Shown: one piece after another, positions 1-7,316 of the stretch
Numbering within the stretch: position 1 is the first letter of the stretch
Layout of the letters: each line of letters begins with the position of its first letter
NCBI RefSeq assembly: GCF_000179555.1
Contig: NZ_AECZ01000001.1
Location: 62,001 to 126,000 of the forward strand
Source of the DNA: Solidesulfovibrio fructosivorans JJ]
Lineage (GTDB): Bacteria > Desulfobacterota > Desulfovibrionia > Desulfovibrionales > Desulfovibrionaceae
Reading direction: 5' to 3'
DNA length: 64,000 bases
Translations under genes and position numbers: made by a program
The notes under the pieces: generated by a model
Seen by the model: only the letters and a program-made list of their open reading frames with translations
What the model was told of the DNA's origin: nothing
Databases searched by the model: none

Positions 1-288
1 CCGCTGCGCTTCGGATTCCTGTCCCTGTTGTCCGGCGGCGGCCGGGGCCAGGAACGCGCCCATGGCCTTGGCCTGTTCGGCGGAGACGCCCGACGCCACC
101 ACGGCCGCGACTTTCGCGCCCAGTTCCTCGCCCACCAGCACGTCCACGATGCCGAGCACCCGGGACTGTTCACTGGCAACGGCGGACTGCCGGTCCGTCT
201 CGGCCTTGGCGGACAGTTCGGTTTCCACCTCGGCGCGATGCGCGGCCGCCGTGTCCGCGTGCTCGGCCTTGAAGGTCTTCAGATCCAT
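1..288 (-). CDS. Possible nested scaffold gene (Nu3-like), in frame inside the protease gene (partial)
   Basis: An in-frame ATG at 288 (Met270 of the protease reading frame) is preceded by AGGAGGTG at 292-299, a much better ribosome-binding site than an internal Met needs. The product would be only the helical C-terminal part (MDLKTFKAEHAD...), with none of the protease domain. In lambda the scaffold Nu3 is made in just this way from within gene C. The arrangement is visible; actual internal initiation is inferred by analogy. Confidence 0.45.
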   Translation of the reverse strand, partial: MDLKTFKAEHADTAAAHRAEVETELSAKAETDRQSAVASEQSRVLGIVDVLVGEELGAKVAAVVASGVSAEQAKAMGAFLAPAAAGQQGQESEAQR

Positions 289-1095
289 GTGCACCTCCTG
301 CACGATGCGGTTGATGAAATCGGCGCGGCTTTCGAGGCGGTCGACCAGCCCCAGCTCCAGGGCCTGCCGGCCGAGAAAGATTTTGCCGTCGGCCATGGCC
401 ATGGCCTGCTCGCGTGAAACGCGCCGTCCGGCGGCCACGGCGTCAAGAAAGAGGCCGTACACCTCGTCGAGTTGCTGCTGGAGATAGGCCCGGGCCTCGT
501 CGGAAAGCGGTTCGTCCGGATTGCCCATGGCCTTGAAATGGCCGGCAGTCAGATAGGTGATGTCCACGCCCATCTGCTCGTCCCAGCCGGACCAGTCGGT
601 ATGCGTCAGGACCACGCCGATCGAGCCGATTTGCGCCGAGGCCTGGGTTCCGATCTCCTTGGCCTGGGAGCCGATCCAGTAGGCGGCCGAAGCCATGAGG
701 TCCGAGGCGTAGACATACAGCGGCTTCTGGGCGGCCACGATCCGGGCGATCCCGGCCAGCTCCTCGGTGCCGTCCACGGTGCCGCCCGGGGAATCCACGT
801 CCAGGAGGATTGCCTTGACCGACGGGTCAGCCGCGGCCTGGAGCAGCCCGGCCCCTATTTCCCGGGTGGAACCGATGCCCCACCAATAGCTGCCGTCCTT
901 CGAAAGCGGCCCGGACATGTCCACCACGGCCAGGACGCCCTGCCGTTCGTAAAAGCGTTTCTCCCTGTCCTGGCCGGAAGCTGCCATGGCCGCCACGGCG
1001 GCGGTGTCGGGCAGGCCCCGGGCCTTCATGTCCCGGAACAGCCCGGCCAGACGCTGGGGCTCCATGGCCCACAGCCGTTGTGACTGGATGCTCAC
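1..1095 (-). CDS. Phage S49 family head maturation protease (partial, runs off left edge)
   Basis: Procapsid protease of the S49 (SppA/ClpP-fold) family, the counterpart of lambda gpC, which acts inside the assembling head. Only the first 365 codons are in the window. I take GTG at 1095 as the start because it overlaps the portal stop in a GTGA junction. Residues 95-107 hold the conserved AILLDVDSPGG strand-turn. The likely nucleophile is Ser136 in ASDLMASAAYW, with the family's IGSIGVV segment at 157-163. From about residue 270 the sequence changes to an Ala/Glu/Lys-rich, probably helical region typical of a fused scaffold. The position directly after portal is the lambda-like order (large terminase, gpW, portal, protease). 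Family is confident from the motifs; processing targets are inferred. Confidence 0.88.
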   Translation of the reverse strand, partial: MSIQSQRLWAMEPQRLAGLFRDMKARGLPDTAAVAAMAASGQDREKRFYERQGVLAVVDMSGPLSKDGSYWWGIGSTREIGAGLLQAAADPSVKAILLDVDSPGGTVDGTEELAGIARIVAAQKPLYVYASDLMASAAYWIGSQAKEIGTQASAQIGSIGVVLTHTDWSGWDEQMGVDITYLTAGHFKAMGNPDEPLSDEARAYLQQQLDEVYGLFLDAVAAGRRVSREQAMAMADGKIFLGRQALELGLVDRLESRADFINRIVQEVHMDLKTFKAEHADTAAAHRAEVETELSAKAETDRQSAVASEQSRVLGIVDVLVGEELGAKVAAVVASGVSAEQAKAMGAFLAPAAAGQQGQESEAQR

Positions 1096-2723
1096 GCCGC
1101 GTCCTCCTGGGGCTGCTGCTCGTCGTTTTGCTTGGGGGAGACGTCCTCGGACGGCGAGGTGTTGGCATTCGAGCCCAACGAATTGAAAAACATGGCCAGG
1201 ATTTCCGGGGGCAAAAGCCTCTTTAACGTCTCCCAGTCCCTGGCGATCTTGCGCCCCATGGTTTCGACGTCGGTGCCCCGTGAGCTGAGAATGTCGGAAT
1301 GGCAGTCGGTGAAGTTCTTCAGGCCGATCTCTTCGCCCTTGCGCTCCTTGACGATGTCAATCTGCCCGCGCGGCGGACGGGTCCAGTAACTGGAGCACCA
1401 AGCGTAACGTCCCTGGTAGAAATCCGGCTTGCCAGAGGGGATTGCCAACATGCCGCGCCAGTACGCCTCCTCGAGCACCATCTCGTAGAGGCACTGGAGA
1501 TAGCCCCGAACGAACCGGTCCTGCTCCAGGACGTGCAGTTTGCCGGCCTCGAGCAGCTCGGCCCGAGCCGAGGAGTAGTTGGACTGGGAAAAATCCTTGG
1601 TGACGATGCCCAGAGATTGCCCCGTGGAGGCCGTCACAAGCTTGGACATGCGCGAGTAGAAAGGGTCGAAGGAGTCGCTCGGGCGAGGATTGGCCAGCAG
1701 ATGGGGCTTGTCGCCCGGGCGGCCGGTGACAATCGTTCCCGCCTGGACAGCCTTGGGATATCCATTCGCGTCGCCGGCTTTCTTGCTCCCGTCGAGGCCA
1801 ATGGGCGAAAGCTCCATCGGGCCGAGGTTGGCCGACTCCATGAAAACCGTGAGGTTGGCTGCGATGACCGCGCCCACCAGCTCCGAATCTGCGTAGGCGC
1901 TCAGGTCCGCTATCATTTTCATGGCCGGGGCCAGGAGGGAATCGCCGCGCAGGGACTCCGGACCGCCCCAGTTCCGGCGATGGAAACAGCCCCAGCGGTG
2001 CGCGACCATGCGCGGCACACGACGGAAATAGGCGCTCGACAGTCCGGCCACGGGCCGGTTGTCCGGCGGCTCGGCCAACCAGTAGGCCACGGGGCGGCCG
2101 TAGTCGCCGATTTCGATGCCCCTTCGGATGTGCGGGTCGGCCTGCTTGTCCGAGGGCGTGCGCAACCTGGACGGGTGCACCGTCTGCAGGGCCAGGCCGA
2201 AATGCCGGTTTGGGTCGGTGAGCCAGACAGGGATCTGCACGAACTCTCCCAGGCCGAGCTGGGCCTGCATGAGCTGGTGCTGGATGTCGTTGAAATGGTT
2301 GTCGCCGGCGGCGTCCGCTTCGCGGCACCAAGTCTTCCAGGCTTTCTCAGCGCTTTCGGCGAATCGGTACGCCGCATCGTCATCGATCCCCAACGCGGCG
2401 ACATCCGGCGTGGACTGCGGTTGCAAGCCGCTGCCGACGATGTTCAGAGCCAGGGAATTGATGCACGAGGCGGCCAGGCCGTCGCTGGCGACCAGGGCCT
2501 CGGCGCGGTCGCGGATGCGGTCGGCGTCGCGCTCGACGGTGTAGCTGTTGAGGCGGAGTGGCTGGAAGTTGGCCAGCGTACCCTCACGGCTGGCGGCGGT
2601 ACGGCGTACGCCCTGGATCATGCCGCCCAGAGCCTCCATGCCGGCTCTCGCCCGGACCCGGCGCAATCCGCGCTCGGGCGAGATGTACCCGATGACGCGG
2701 TCGATCCAGTTGCCGGCGCTCAT
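1092..2723 (-). CDS. Phage portal protein, lambda gpB family
   Basis: Forms the dodecameric portal ring at one vertex of the head, through which DNA is packaged and ejected. The 543-residue length fits the lambda gpB/phage_portal_2 family. Family-like segments are the N-terminal GMEALGGMIQGVRRTA region, ASCINSLALNIVGSGLQPQ near residues 84-102, and the late VTKDFSQSNYSSARAELLE stretch (roughly 365-390). The acidic, Gln/Asn-rich tail after about residue 515 is low complexity. The start ATG at 2723 overlaps the stop of the small upstream gene (ATGA), and its own stop overlaps the protease start, so the head genes look translationally coupled. Confidence 0.93.
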   Translation of the reverse strand: MSAGNWIDRVIGYISPERGLRRVRARAGMEALGGMIQGVRRTAASREGTLANFQPLRLNSYTVERDADRIRDRAEALVASDGLAASCINSLALNIVGSGLQPQSTPDVAALGIDDDAAYRFAESAEKAWKTWCREADAAGDNHFNDIQHQLMQAQLGLGEFVQIPVWLTDPNRHFGLALQTVHPSRLRTPSDKQADPHIRRGIEIGDYGRPVAYWLAEPPDNRPVAGLSSAYFRRVPRMVAHRWGCFHRRNWGGPESLRGDSLLAPAMKMIADLSAYADSELVGAVIAANLTVFMESANLGPMELSPIGLDGSKKAGDANGYPKAVQAGTIVTGRPGDKPHLLANPRPSDSFDPFYSRMSKLVTASTGQSLGIVTKDFSQSNYSSARAELLEAGKLHVLEQDRFVRGYLQCLYEMVLEEAYWRGMLAIPSGKPDFYQGRYAWCSSYWTRPPRGQIDIVKERKGEEIGLKNFTDCHSDILSSRGTDVETMGRKIARDWETLKRLLPPEILAMFFNSLGSNANTSPSEDVSPKQNDEQQPQEDAA

Positions 2724-2956
2724 GAGTACCGTCCCGGGATCAGCTGGTGGAACTGGGGCGAGCCCTGGCCGGCGGCCTGGTCCTCGACGGTCGGCAGGCT
2801 ATCGAGCCAGTCCAGGTGCGCCTGGATGGCTGGAAGGTCCGCCCGGCGCAAGCGCCGCGTAGCAATGGTGAACTCCTGGCCGTCGGCCACGGCCAGGAGC
2901 GCCTCCTTCCATTTGGCGATGTGCTGGGCTTTTTCCGCTCGGGTGAAGATGGCCAT
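2720..2956 (-). CDS. Small head-tail joining protein, gpW/DUF6148-like
   Basis: A 78-residue protein located where lambda has gpW, between large terminase and portal. It has an N-terminal helix (FTRAEKAQHIAKWKEALLAV), a short beta hairpin (GQEFTIATRRLRRADLP) and a second helix (AIQAHLDWLDSLP). This helix-hairpin-helix layout is that of gpW and the related DUF6148 proteins, which seal the portal after packaging. The stop overlaps the portal start. No convincing Shine-Dalgarno site precedes the ATG at 2956. The exact family is uncertain without a profile search; context supports the role. Confidence 0.7.
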   Translation of the reverse strand: MAIFTRAEKAQHIAKWKEALLAVADGQEFTIATRRLRRADLPAIQAHLDWLDSLPTVEDQAAGQGSPQFHQLIPGRYS

Positions 2957-3179
2957 GCCAACGGGCTAGCACAGCCGAAGGGGTCAATCGGTGGACGTCA
3001 GAGACAATAAGGACAATATGGACGGTTTTTTCAGGTCAAAAATGGGGTGGGTAGAAGAGAGGAAAATCCAATCATATCGAGTAGGTTTTTAGGATGAAGG
3101 ACCATGCAAAATCAGGTAGCGATTTTGCATGGTCGAAAAAAAGTTTCGGTCCTCGTAAAAAAAAGGCCGGGATGTATGG
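2957..3179. other. AT-rich spacer between head genes
   Basis: About 220 bases with no plausible gene, much richer in A+T than the phage genes on both sides. It contains a perfect 14-bp inverted repeat, listed separately, and runs of A/T around 3134-3170. It looks like part of an inserted segment together with the gene at 3180-3371. Confidence 0.6.
3100..3134. repeat. Perfect 14-bp inverted repeat with 7-nt loop
   Basis: Arms GACCATGCAAAATC (3100-3113) and GATTTTGCATGGTC (3121-3134) flank the loop AGGTAGC. No T-run follows on either strand, so it is not a standard intrinsic terminator. It lies just past the end of the minus-strand gene 3180-3371, where it may protect or stop that transcript, or act as a protein-binding palindrome. 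Confidence 0.8.
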
Positions 3180-3371
3180 TTATCGCAATCTCTTTTTCAT
3201 TGCTTCTACAAACCGTGACACTCCTTCCTGTCGTTTTATTCTTCCTCTTTTGTATAGAAATGTAGCGGCATCATTAGCGTTTTGAGAAAGATTTTGAAAA
3301 GAATCACCATCAATTATTTCACTGCCAACAATTAAAAACATATCCGGCAGTTCAAACACATTATCATCCAT
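3180..3371 (-). CDS. Small hypothetical protein in AT-rich insert (possible moron)
   Basis: A 63-residue protein of unknown function (MDDNVFELPDMFLIVGSEIIDG...RFVEAMKKRLR). It has an acidic N-terminal half and a very basic C-terminal tail, no Cys pairs and no membrane segment. Base composition is clearly lower in G+C than the neighbours, and it sits between conserved head genes with a strong inverted repeat downstream. That is the usual look of a phage moron, a recently acquired extra gene. I cannot assign a function, and it could be a remnant. Confidence 0.55.
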   Translation of the reverse strand: MDDNVFELPDMFLIVGSEIIDGDSFQNLSQNANDAATFLYKRGRIKRQEGVSRFVEAMKKRLR

Positions 3372-3375
3372 CGCA

Positions 3376-3588
3376 TCATCTCCCGGTCATCCGCCTGATA
3401 TACCGCTCCAAGCTCTTTTCCGTAACCCGGATCCCCTTGGCATCTCCCAGGCGCACCACCTTGAATTCCCCGCGCTTGATCAGTTTGTAGGCGAAACTCC
3501 TCGAGCAGTCGAGGGTGGCCATCACCCGGGCGACGGTCAGCAGCGGCCCCTCGGCAGTGCGATCATACGGCAAATTCGTTGTGCTCAT
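3376..3588 (-). CDS. Small helix-turn-helix protein, AlpA/excisionase-like
   Basis: A 70-residue DNA-binding protein of the AlpA/HTH_17 winged-helix type. The core LLTVARVMATLDCSRSFAYKLIKRGEFKVVRLGDAKGIRVTEKSLERYI (residues 16-65, given in parts here) shows the recognition helix SRSFAYKLIKRG and the wing VVRLGDAKGIRV. Such proteins act as excisionase-like or small transcription factors in phages. It starts at ATG 3588 behind GAGGGGACC, 11 bases after the terminase stop. Its placement in the late operon is odd for an excisionase, so a regulatory role is equally possible. Confidence 0.75.
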   Translation of the reverse strand: MSTTNLPYDRTAEGPLLTVARVMATLDCSRSFAYKLIKRGEFKVVRLGDAKGIRVTEKSLERYIRRMTGR

Positions 3589-3599
3589 GGTCCCCTCGT

Positions 3600-5495
3600 T
3601 TAGCGGTTGGCCAGGATGGCGCTGGCCCGGCTGGCGGCTGCGGCCAGGATGGAGCCCCGGTCATCCGCGTCCGGACGCGGCGTTTCGCGGGGCTTGGTCG
3701 TTTCCTCGTGCTCTTGTTCCAACAGGTAGGACAGGCTTGGTGTCCAGGAATCGTCCGCGCAGGCATGGGCGATCATAGTGGCGTCCAGCAGGTGGTTGGT
3801 ATCGCTCAACTGCTCCCAGACGTAGTTGCCGGCCCTGTCCTTGACCAGGCGCTCGGCGGCCAGATGCCGGGCGTAATCCTCCCCGGTTTGGCCATGGAGC
3901 AGCATGGGCTGCTTGGCGTCCTGGCGCAGACGCTTATAGAGCAGCCGCTTCAGGCTGTTGACGTCGAGAAGGTAGAGCTGCAGCCCGCCAGGGATGGGCC
4001 GGCCGGAGTGGGGCAGCTTGTCGATGGTCGTCCAGCTGACGTTGACGTGGTAGTCCCGGCTGCGTCCCTTGATCGGAAACAGCCGACCGTCACCGCGCGC
4101 CCGGCACCAGGAATAGACCTCCTCGGTGCGGGTCAGGATCTCGTGCTTGGTCTTGTTGCCGCCCGAGTCGATGCCGGCGCGCCAGATCCCGAGCGTCGAA
4201 CCGTCACGGCCGAGGACAGGATAGCGCGTCCCGTGCACGAGCCCCATGACGTCCTCCCAGGTGCGCAGCTGGCCATAGTCCACGAGCCAGCTCTGCATTT
4301 CCCGGCCCCAGGCCAGGACGGAAAACCAAAAGCTGTCCATCTGGACATCGATGCCGCAGGTCAGCGCCACGGCTTCGACCGGCACGGTCTTGGCCGGCAG
4401 CCACATGGCCCGGCGCGACAGCACCGTTTCTTCCTTGGTGTCCAGCGCAATTGCCTTGAACGGCTTGGCGCAACGGCCATTGGCGTAGTCGCGCTTGACC
4501 CGGTCGTCATCGGAGTTTTCAGCGGTCAGCTTGTCCGCGGCAAACTCGGAAAGGGACACGAACGGCGACACCAGTGCCGGCAGATGGAAGCCCACGGCAC
4601 GCGGCCGAAGCACGGGCTCGTCGGCGATCCATTCACCGCGCGCCACGGCCTGGTTCCGGGCGTGGTCGGTCCAGAGGTATCCGCAGTGCGGGCATTTGTA
4701 GCGGCCGAGCTTGCGCCGTTTGATCTCCCGGGGATCCTTGCAGTGCTCCAGGACAACCACGTGGTCCTCGTGCATGATCTGGACGGTGCCGCAGGCCGAG
4801 CAGGGCACCTGCCAACGGCGCAGCTCGTCGCAATCGATGGTGACGAAAATCCAGATGGCGCTGGTCTCATCGCCCATGGGTTTGGAGATTTTCAGTATTT
4901 TTCGCTTGTGGCCGTAGGAGATGGTGCGTTCCTCGAATTCCGTGATCGGCGCGCCCTGGCCCGCCAGCTGGCGGTAGAGGTCGATTTCGTCCAAGAACTC
5001 GTGCATGACCGTCACGGACGCGCGCTGGGCCGGCGACTGGGACGAGGCCAGATAGACCGGTGAGCCGTCGGTCAGCTCGAAAGCACCCTTGGCGTAACGG
5101 TAAAAGAGCCGGCGCAGGGTGGCGGAACCCCTGATGCGCGGCAGGAGCTTTTTCTCCACGGCCCGGGTCAGCGTGTCCTCGTCCGGCATGGCCACCAGCT
5201 TCGGGCCCGGGAAAAACTCCATGCTGTAAAACAGACTGGCGAACAGCAGCTCGGACTTGCTGATCTGCGGCGAGGCGCAGACGCCGACCTCTTCGACGCC
5301 TGGCTGGTACAGCGTGTCGATGATGCCGGGCATGTAGGGCGTGACGTCCATGCGCAGGCGGGAACCCGCGAACGGCCCGTCCTGCACCACGATGTTCTGG
5401 GCCGCCCAGACGGACGGCTGCGGCCGCACCCGCTTGCGGAAGATGCGGCGCTCGGCATCGGTGAAACGGAAGCAAACGAACTCGGGGACGGTCAC
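3600..5495 (-). CDS. Terminase large subunit, GpA type
   Basis: ATPase-nuclease that cuts and pumps phage DNA into the head, of the lambda gpA family. I place the start at GTG 5495: it has GGAGGAGC seven bases upstream and overlaps the stop of a 42-codon gene (GTGA), giving 631 residues, about the family length. The P-loop is the family's variant form ASPQISKSE (near residue 75), followed by VMHEFLDEID as the Walker B region. A zinc-ribbon-like CSACG...CPHCGY pair lies in the middle. The C-terminal half has the nuclease-type sequence GIDVQMDSFWFSV and ends with a His-rich NHLLDATMIAHA segment. The tail after about 590 is low complexity. Confidence 0.93.
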   Translation of the reverse strand: MTVPEFVCFRFTDAERRIFRKRVRPQPSVWAAQNIVVQDGPFAGSRLRMDVTPYMPGIIDTLYQPGVEEVGVCASPQISKSELLFASLFYSMEFFPGPKLVAMPDEDTLTRAVEKKLLPRIRGSATLRRLFYRYAKGAFELTDGSPVYLASSQSPAQRASVTVMHEFLDEIDLYRQLAGQGAPITEFEERTISYGHKRKILKISKPMGDETSAIWIFVTIDCDELRRWQVPCSACGTVQIMHEDHVVVLEHCKDPREIKRRKLGRYKCPHCGYLWTDHARNQAVARGEWIADEPVLRPRAVGFHLPALVSPFVSLSEFAADKLTAENSDDDRVKRDYANGRCAKPFKAIALDTKEETVLSRRAMWLPAKTVPVEAVALTCGIDVQMDSFWFSVLAWGREMQSWLVDYGQLRTWEDVMGLVHGTRYPVLGRDGSTLGIWRAGIDSGGNKTKHEILTRTEEVYSWCRARGDGRLFPIKGRSRDYHVNVSWTTIDKLPHSGRPIPGGLQLYLLDVNSLKRLLYKRLRQDAKQPMLLHGQTGEDYARHLAAERLVKDRAGNYVWEQLSDTNHLLDATMIAHACADDSWTPSLSYLLEQEHEETTKPRETPRPDADDRGSILAAAASRASAILANR

Positions 5496-5620
5496 AAGCC
5501 AAGCTCCTCCGCGATTTCCTTGCAACGCTGGGCGTACTCTTGCGGATCCAGATTCATTGTTCGCAATTCCGCCTTCCTGTGCTCATATTCTCGCCATTTA
5601 GGGCGTTCTTTATGATCCAT
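5492..5620 (-). CDS. Short 42-residue phage protein overlapping terminase start
   Basis: An ORF of 42 codons from ATG 5620 to the TGA that overlaps the terminase GTG. It has GAGGT upstream. The sequence, MDHKERPKWREYEHRKAELR followed by TMNLDPQEYAQRCKEIAEEL and GL, is highly charged and helical, with no cysteines. The overlap and the good ribosome-binding site argue that it is translated and coupled to terminase. Function unknown. Confidence 0.6.
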   Translation of the reverse strand: MDHKERPKWREYEHRKAELRTMNLDPQEYAQRCKEIAEELGL

Positions 5621-5652
5621 GCCGTTATCTACCTCGCAATTCGGGGTATGCT

Positions 5653-5674
5653 GGGTAGGACAAATGTCCTACCC
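5653..5674. promoter_or_regulatory. Palindrome upstream of terminase operon
   Basis: GGGTAGGAC and GTCCTACCC form a perfect 9-bp inverted repeat around a 4-nt centre. It sits 33 bases upstream of the 42-codon gene in the only spacer (5621-5750) between the ASCH gene and the packaging genes. It has no T-run on the minus strand, so an operator or a 5' leader hairpin fits better than a terminator. Confidence 0.5.
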
Positions 5675-5750
5675 ATAAAACGGCGCATTATCGTTCAAGA
5701 CCCAATACAAGTCTGGCCCACGGCGGACGGCTACGGACACTATTTACACG

Positions 5751-6200
5751 TTACCTTCCTACCCCCATCAGGTTGGGCCGCGTCTCAGGCGCGGCATAGT
5801 CCACCCGGAAAAAGCCGAGCTTCCCTTTGCAAGGCATGAAGGGCAGGGGGGCGGCATCGGCGACGCGCCAGTGCCACTGGCCGGACTCCGCCCAGGGCGA
5901 GGCGCTGTGTCCCTGGTCGCAGCCGACCAAGCGGACCAGGCCCACGATACCGCCGGATTGCCGGCCCTCGTCCGGGAATCGCAGCCCTCCCGGCAGGCCG
6001 AAGCGGGCGTGGATCTCCTCGAGGATGTCCCGGGCCGTGGACAGGTTGAAGGCCGGACGGGCACTGGCCTGGATCAGGATCCGCCGGCCGACGTAGGCCG
6101 AGGGCAGCGGCCACGTGCGGTTTTCCACGCCCTTGAAGCCGTTGACCAGCAGCCAGGCCCAGGGCTGTTGCACGGCGATGGCGATGCGCGGGATGTCCAT
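5751..6200 (-). CDS. ASCH domain protein
   Basis: A 149-residue protein with the ASCH (PUA-like) fold signature near its start: IAIAVQQPWAWLLVNGFKGVENRTW (residues 5-29, quoted in parts), then RILIQASARPA and, late, GIVGLVRLVGC and WRVADAAPLP. ASCH domains bind RNA or modified nucleotides, and phages often carry one. The ATG at 6200 is preceded by GGGAGGGCTGATC. Upstream codons in the same frame belong to the neighbouring gene, so a longer start is unlikely. The specific ligand is unknown. Confidence 0.85.
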   Translation of the reverse strand: MDIPRIAIAVQQPWAWLLVNGFKGVENRTWPLPSAYVGRRILIQASARPAFNLSTARDILEEIHARFGLPGGLRFPDEGRQSGGIVGLVRLVGCDQGHSASPWAESGQWHWRVADAAPLPFMPCKGKLGFFRVDYAAPETRPNLMGVGR

Positions 6201-6202
6201 GA

Positions 6203-6910
6203 TCAGCCCTCCCGCCGAAGGCGCACGCCCTTGTAGTGAAACGCGCCGAAGGCCTGGATTTTCGTAATCCAGGGCAGTTCCTGCAGCCGCAGGCTGAATA
6301 CCCGGATATTCAGCAAGGCCTTTTCGTCGTCGATGCCCTGCTCTACGCAAAAGGCGAGGAACGCAGTGTAAAGGTCGGACGCCGTCTCATGGCCTTCTAG
6401 GTCGCGGTCACAGCGCTCCCGTAAAAAGCGGGCGACGATGTCGGGCTCGTTGGCGTAGGCGACCTCGCTCCCGGCGGCGCACTCGGGGCACAGCACCACG
6501 CCCTCGACGTCCACCACGGCCTCATCCTTCCACACGAGCGCGCCGCAGCCGCCGCAGTATTCGATCTCGCCGGCATCGCGCAGCCGGTCCAGGCGTTCGA
6601 CCTCGGCCAGGAGCATGGTGATGGCGACGATGTATCCCCGACGCACCGGGCGAAGGGGGACCTTGTCGGCGTATTCGTTGACCGCCGGCCACGGTACGGC
6701 CGCTGATCCCGGGAACCCAGGCGGCGGCGTCACGGACAGCTCGTCGCTGTGGCGTGTGATCGCCGCCAGGATCTGGGCCGCGGCAGCCTGGGCCAGCTCG
6801 CCACGCTGGGCCGCATCGTCGTGTTCGGGAATGAAGCCTATGGCGATCTGCTTGGCGCGTTCGTCCAGGACTTCGGCCAACAGTGGCATTGTCGCTTTGG
6901 GGATAGGCAT
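6203..6910 (-). CDS. Phage protein with EHDD motif and zinc ribbon
   Basis: A 235-residue protein in three parts. Residues 1-115 resemble a common phage family with the pattern ERAKQIAIGFIPEHDDAAQRGELAQAAAAQ and a later RRGYIVAITMLLAEVERLDR helix. Next comes a CGGCG...CPEC zinc ribbon (about residues 120-150). The final 75 residues (FLRERCDRDLEGHETASDLYTAFLAFC...) look like the small winged-helix module found at primase and D5 C-termini. ATG 6910 has AAGGAGGTTGAGC in front, an ideal site, whereas the longer reading frame has none. The function is not known. The mosaic suggests a replication accessory factor, which is inference. Confidence 0.72.
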   Translation of the reverse strand: MPIPKATMPLLAEVLDERAKQIAIGFIPEHDDAAQRGELAQAAAAQILAAITRHSDELSVTPPPGFPGSAAVPWPAVNEYADKVPLRPVRRGYIVAITMLLAEVERLDRLRDAGEIEYCGGCGALVWKDEAVVDVEGVVLCPECAAGSEVAYANEPDIVARFLRERCDRDLEGHETASDLYTAFLAFCVEQGIDDEKALLNIRVFSLRLQELPWITKIQAFGAFHYKGVRLRREG

Positions 6911-6921
6911 GCTCAACCTCC

Positions 6922-7095
6922 TTATGCAGGCTTGTATTCCCGGCACCACGAGAACTTGCGCACCGGGCCGTCGTCCTTGGCGCACAGGTAATGGCCGCTG
7001 TCGTTGAGGATTTTGAAGAACGTGCACCCATGGCAGCAGACCGGCGTGTCCTTGGAATAGTGGCGCTCCTTGCGCCGGAGGGCTTGTTCCTTCAT
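6922..7095 (-). CDS. 57-residue Cys-rich small protein
   Basis: Starts at ATG 7095, whose bases overlap the stop of the previous gene (ATGA), and encodes MKEQALRRKERHYSKD... with Cys residues in TPVCCHGCTFF, YLCAKD and FSWCREYKP. These could form one zinc site. Such tiny Cys-knot proteins are common in phage early regions. The function is unknown. Confidence 0.62.
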   Translation of the reverse strand: MKEQALRRKERHYSKDTPVCCHGCTFFKILNDSGHYLCAKDDGPVRKFSWCREYKPA

Positions 7096-7316
7096 GACTG
7101 CGTCCGCCGAAATTGCAGTTCCACCCAGACGCAAAAACCACGTGCCCTTCCAGGTTTTTCCCTCAAGACCTGCACAAATTCTGTAATCGTGCTGGAAAGA
7201 ATCACTTCCTCGATGGCAGAAACGAGGTCGTTGCCGTTGCGCGACGTCGCCTGGAAATCGAAATTCGCATTTCTGCCCTTTGGATACCCGTTCGGGCGAA
7301 CTACAATACTGCTCAT
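7092..7316 (-). CDS. 74-residue hypothetical phage protein
   Basis: Starts at ATG 7316, overlapping the HD-protein stop, and its own stop overlaps the next start, so it sits in a chain of coupled genes. The sequence MSSIVVRPNGYPKGRNANFD then QATSRNGNDLVSAIEEVILS shows a basic N-terminus and a helical middle. No domain is recognised. Base composition near 7150-7300 is lower in G+C than its neighbours. Confidence 0.6.
   Translation of the reverse strand: MSSIVVRPNGYPKGRNANFDFQATSRNGNDLVSAIEEVILSSTITEFVQVLREKPGRARGFCVWVELQFRRTQS

Noticed and set aside
5700-5760. Sigma-70 promoter upstream of the packaging genes
   Set aside because: TTGTAT and GATAAT occur on the minus strand but only about 12 bases apart, too close.
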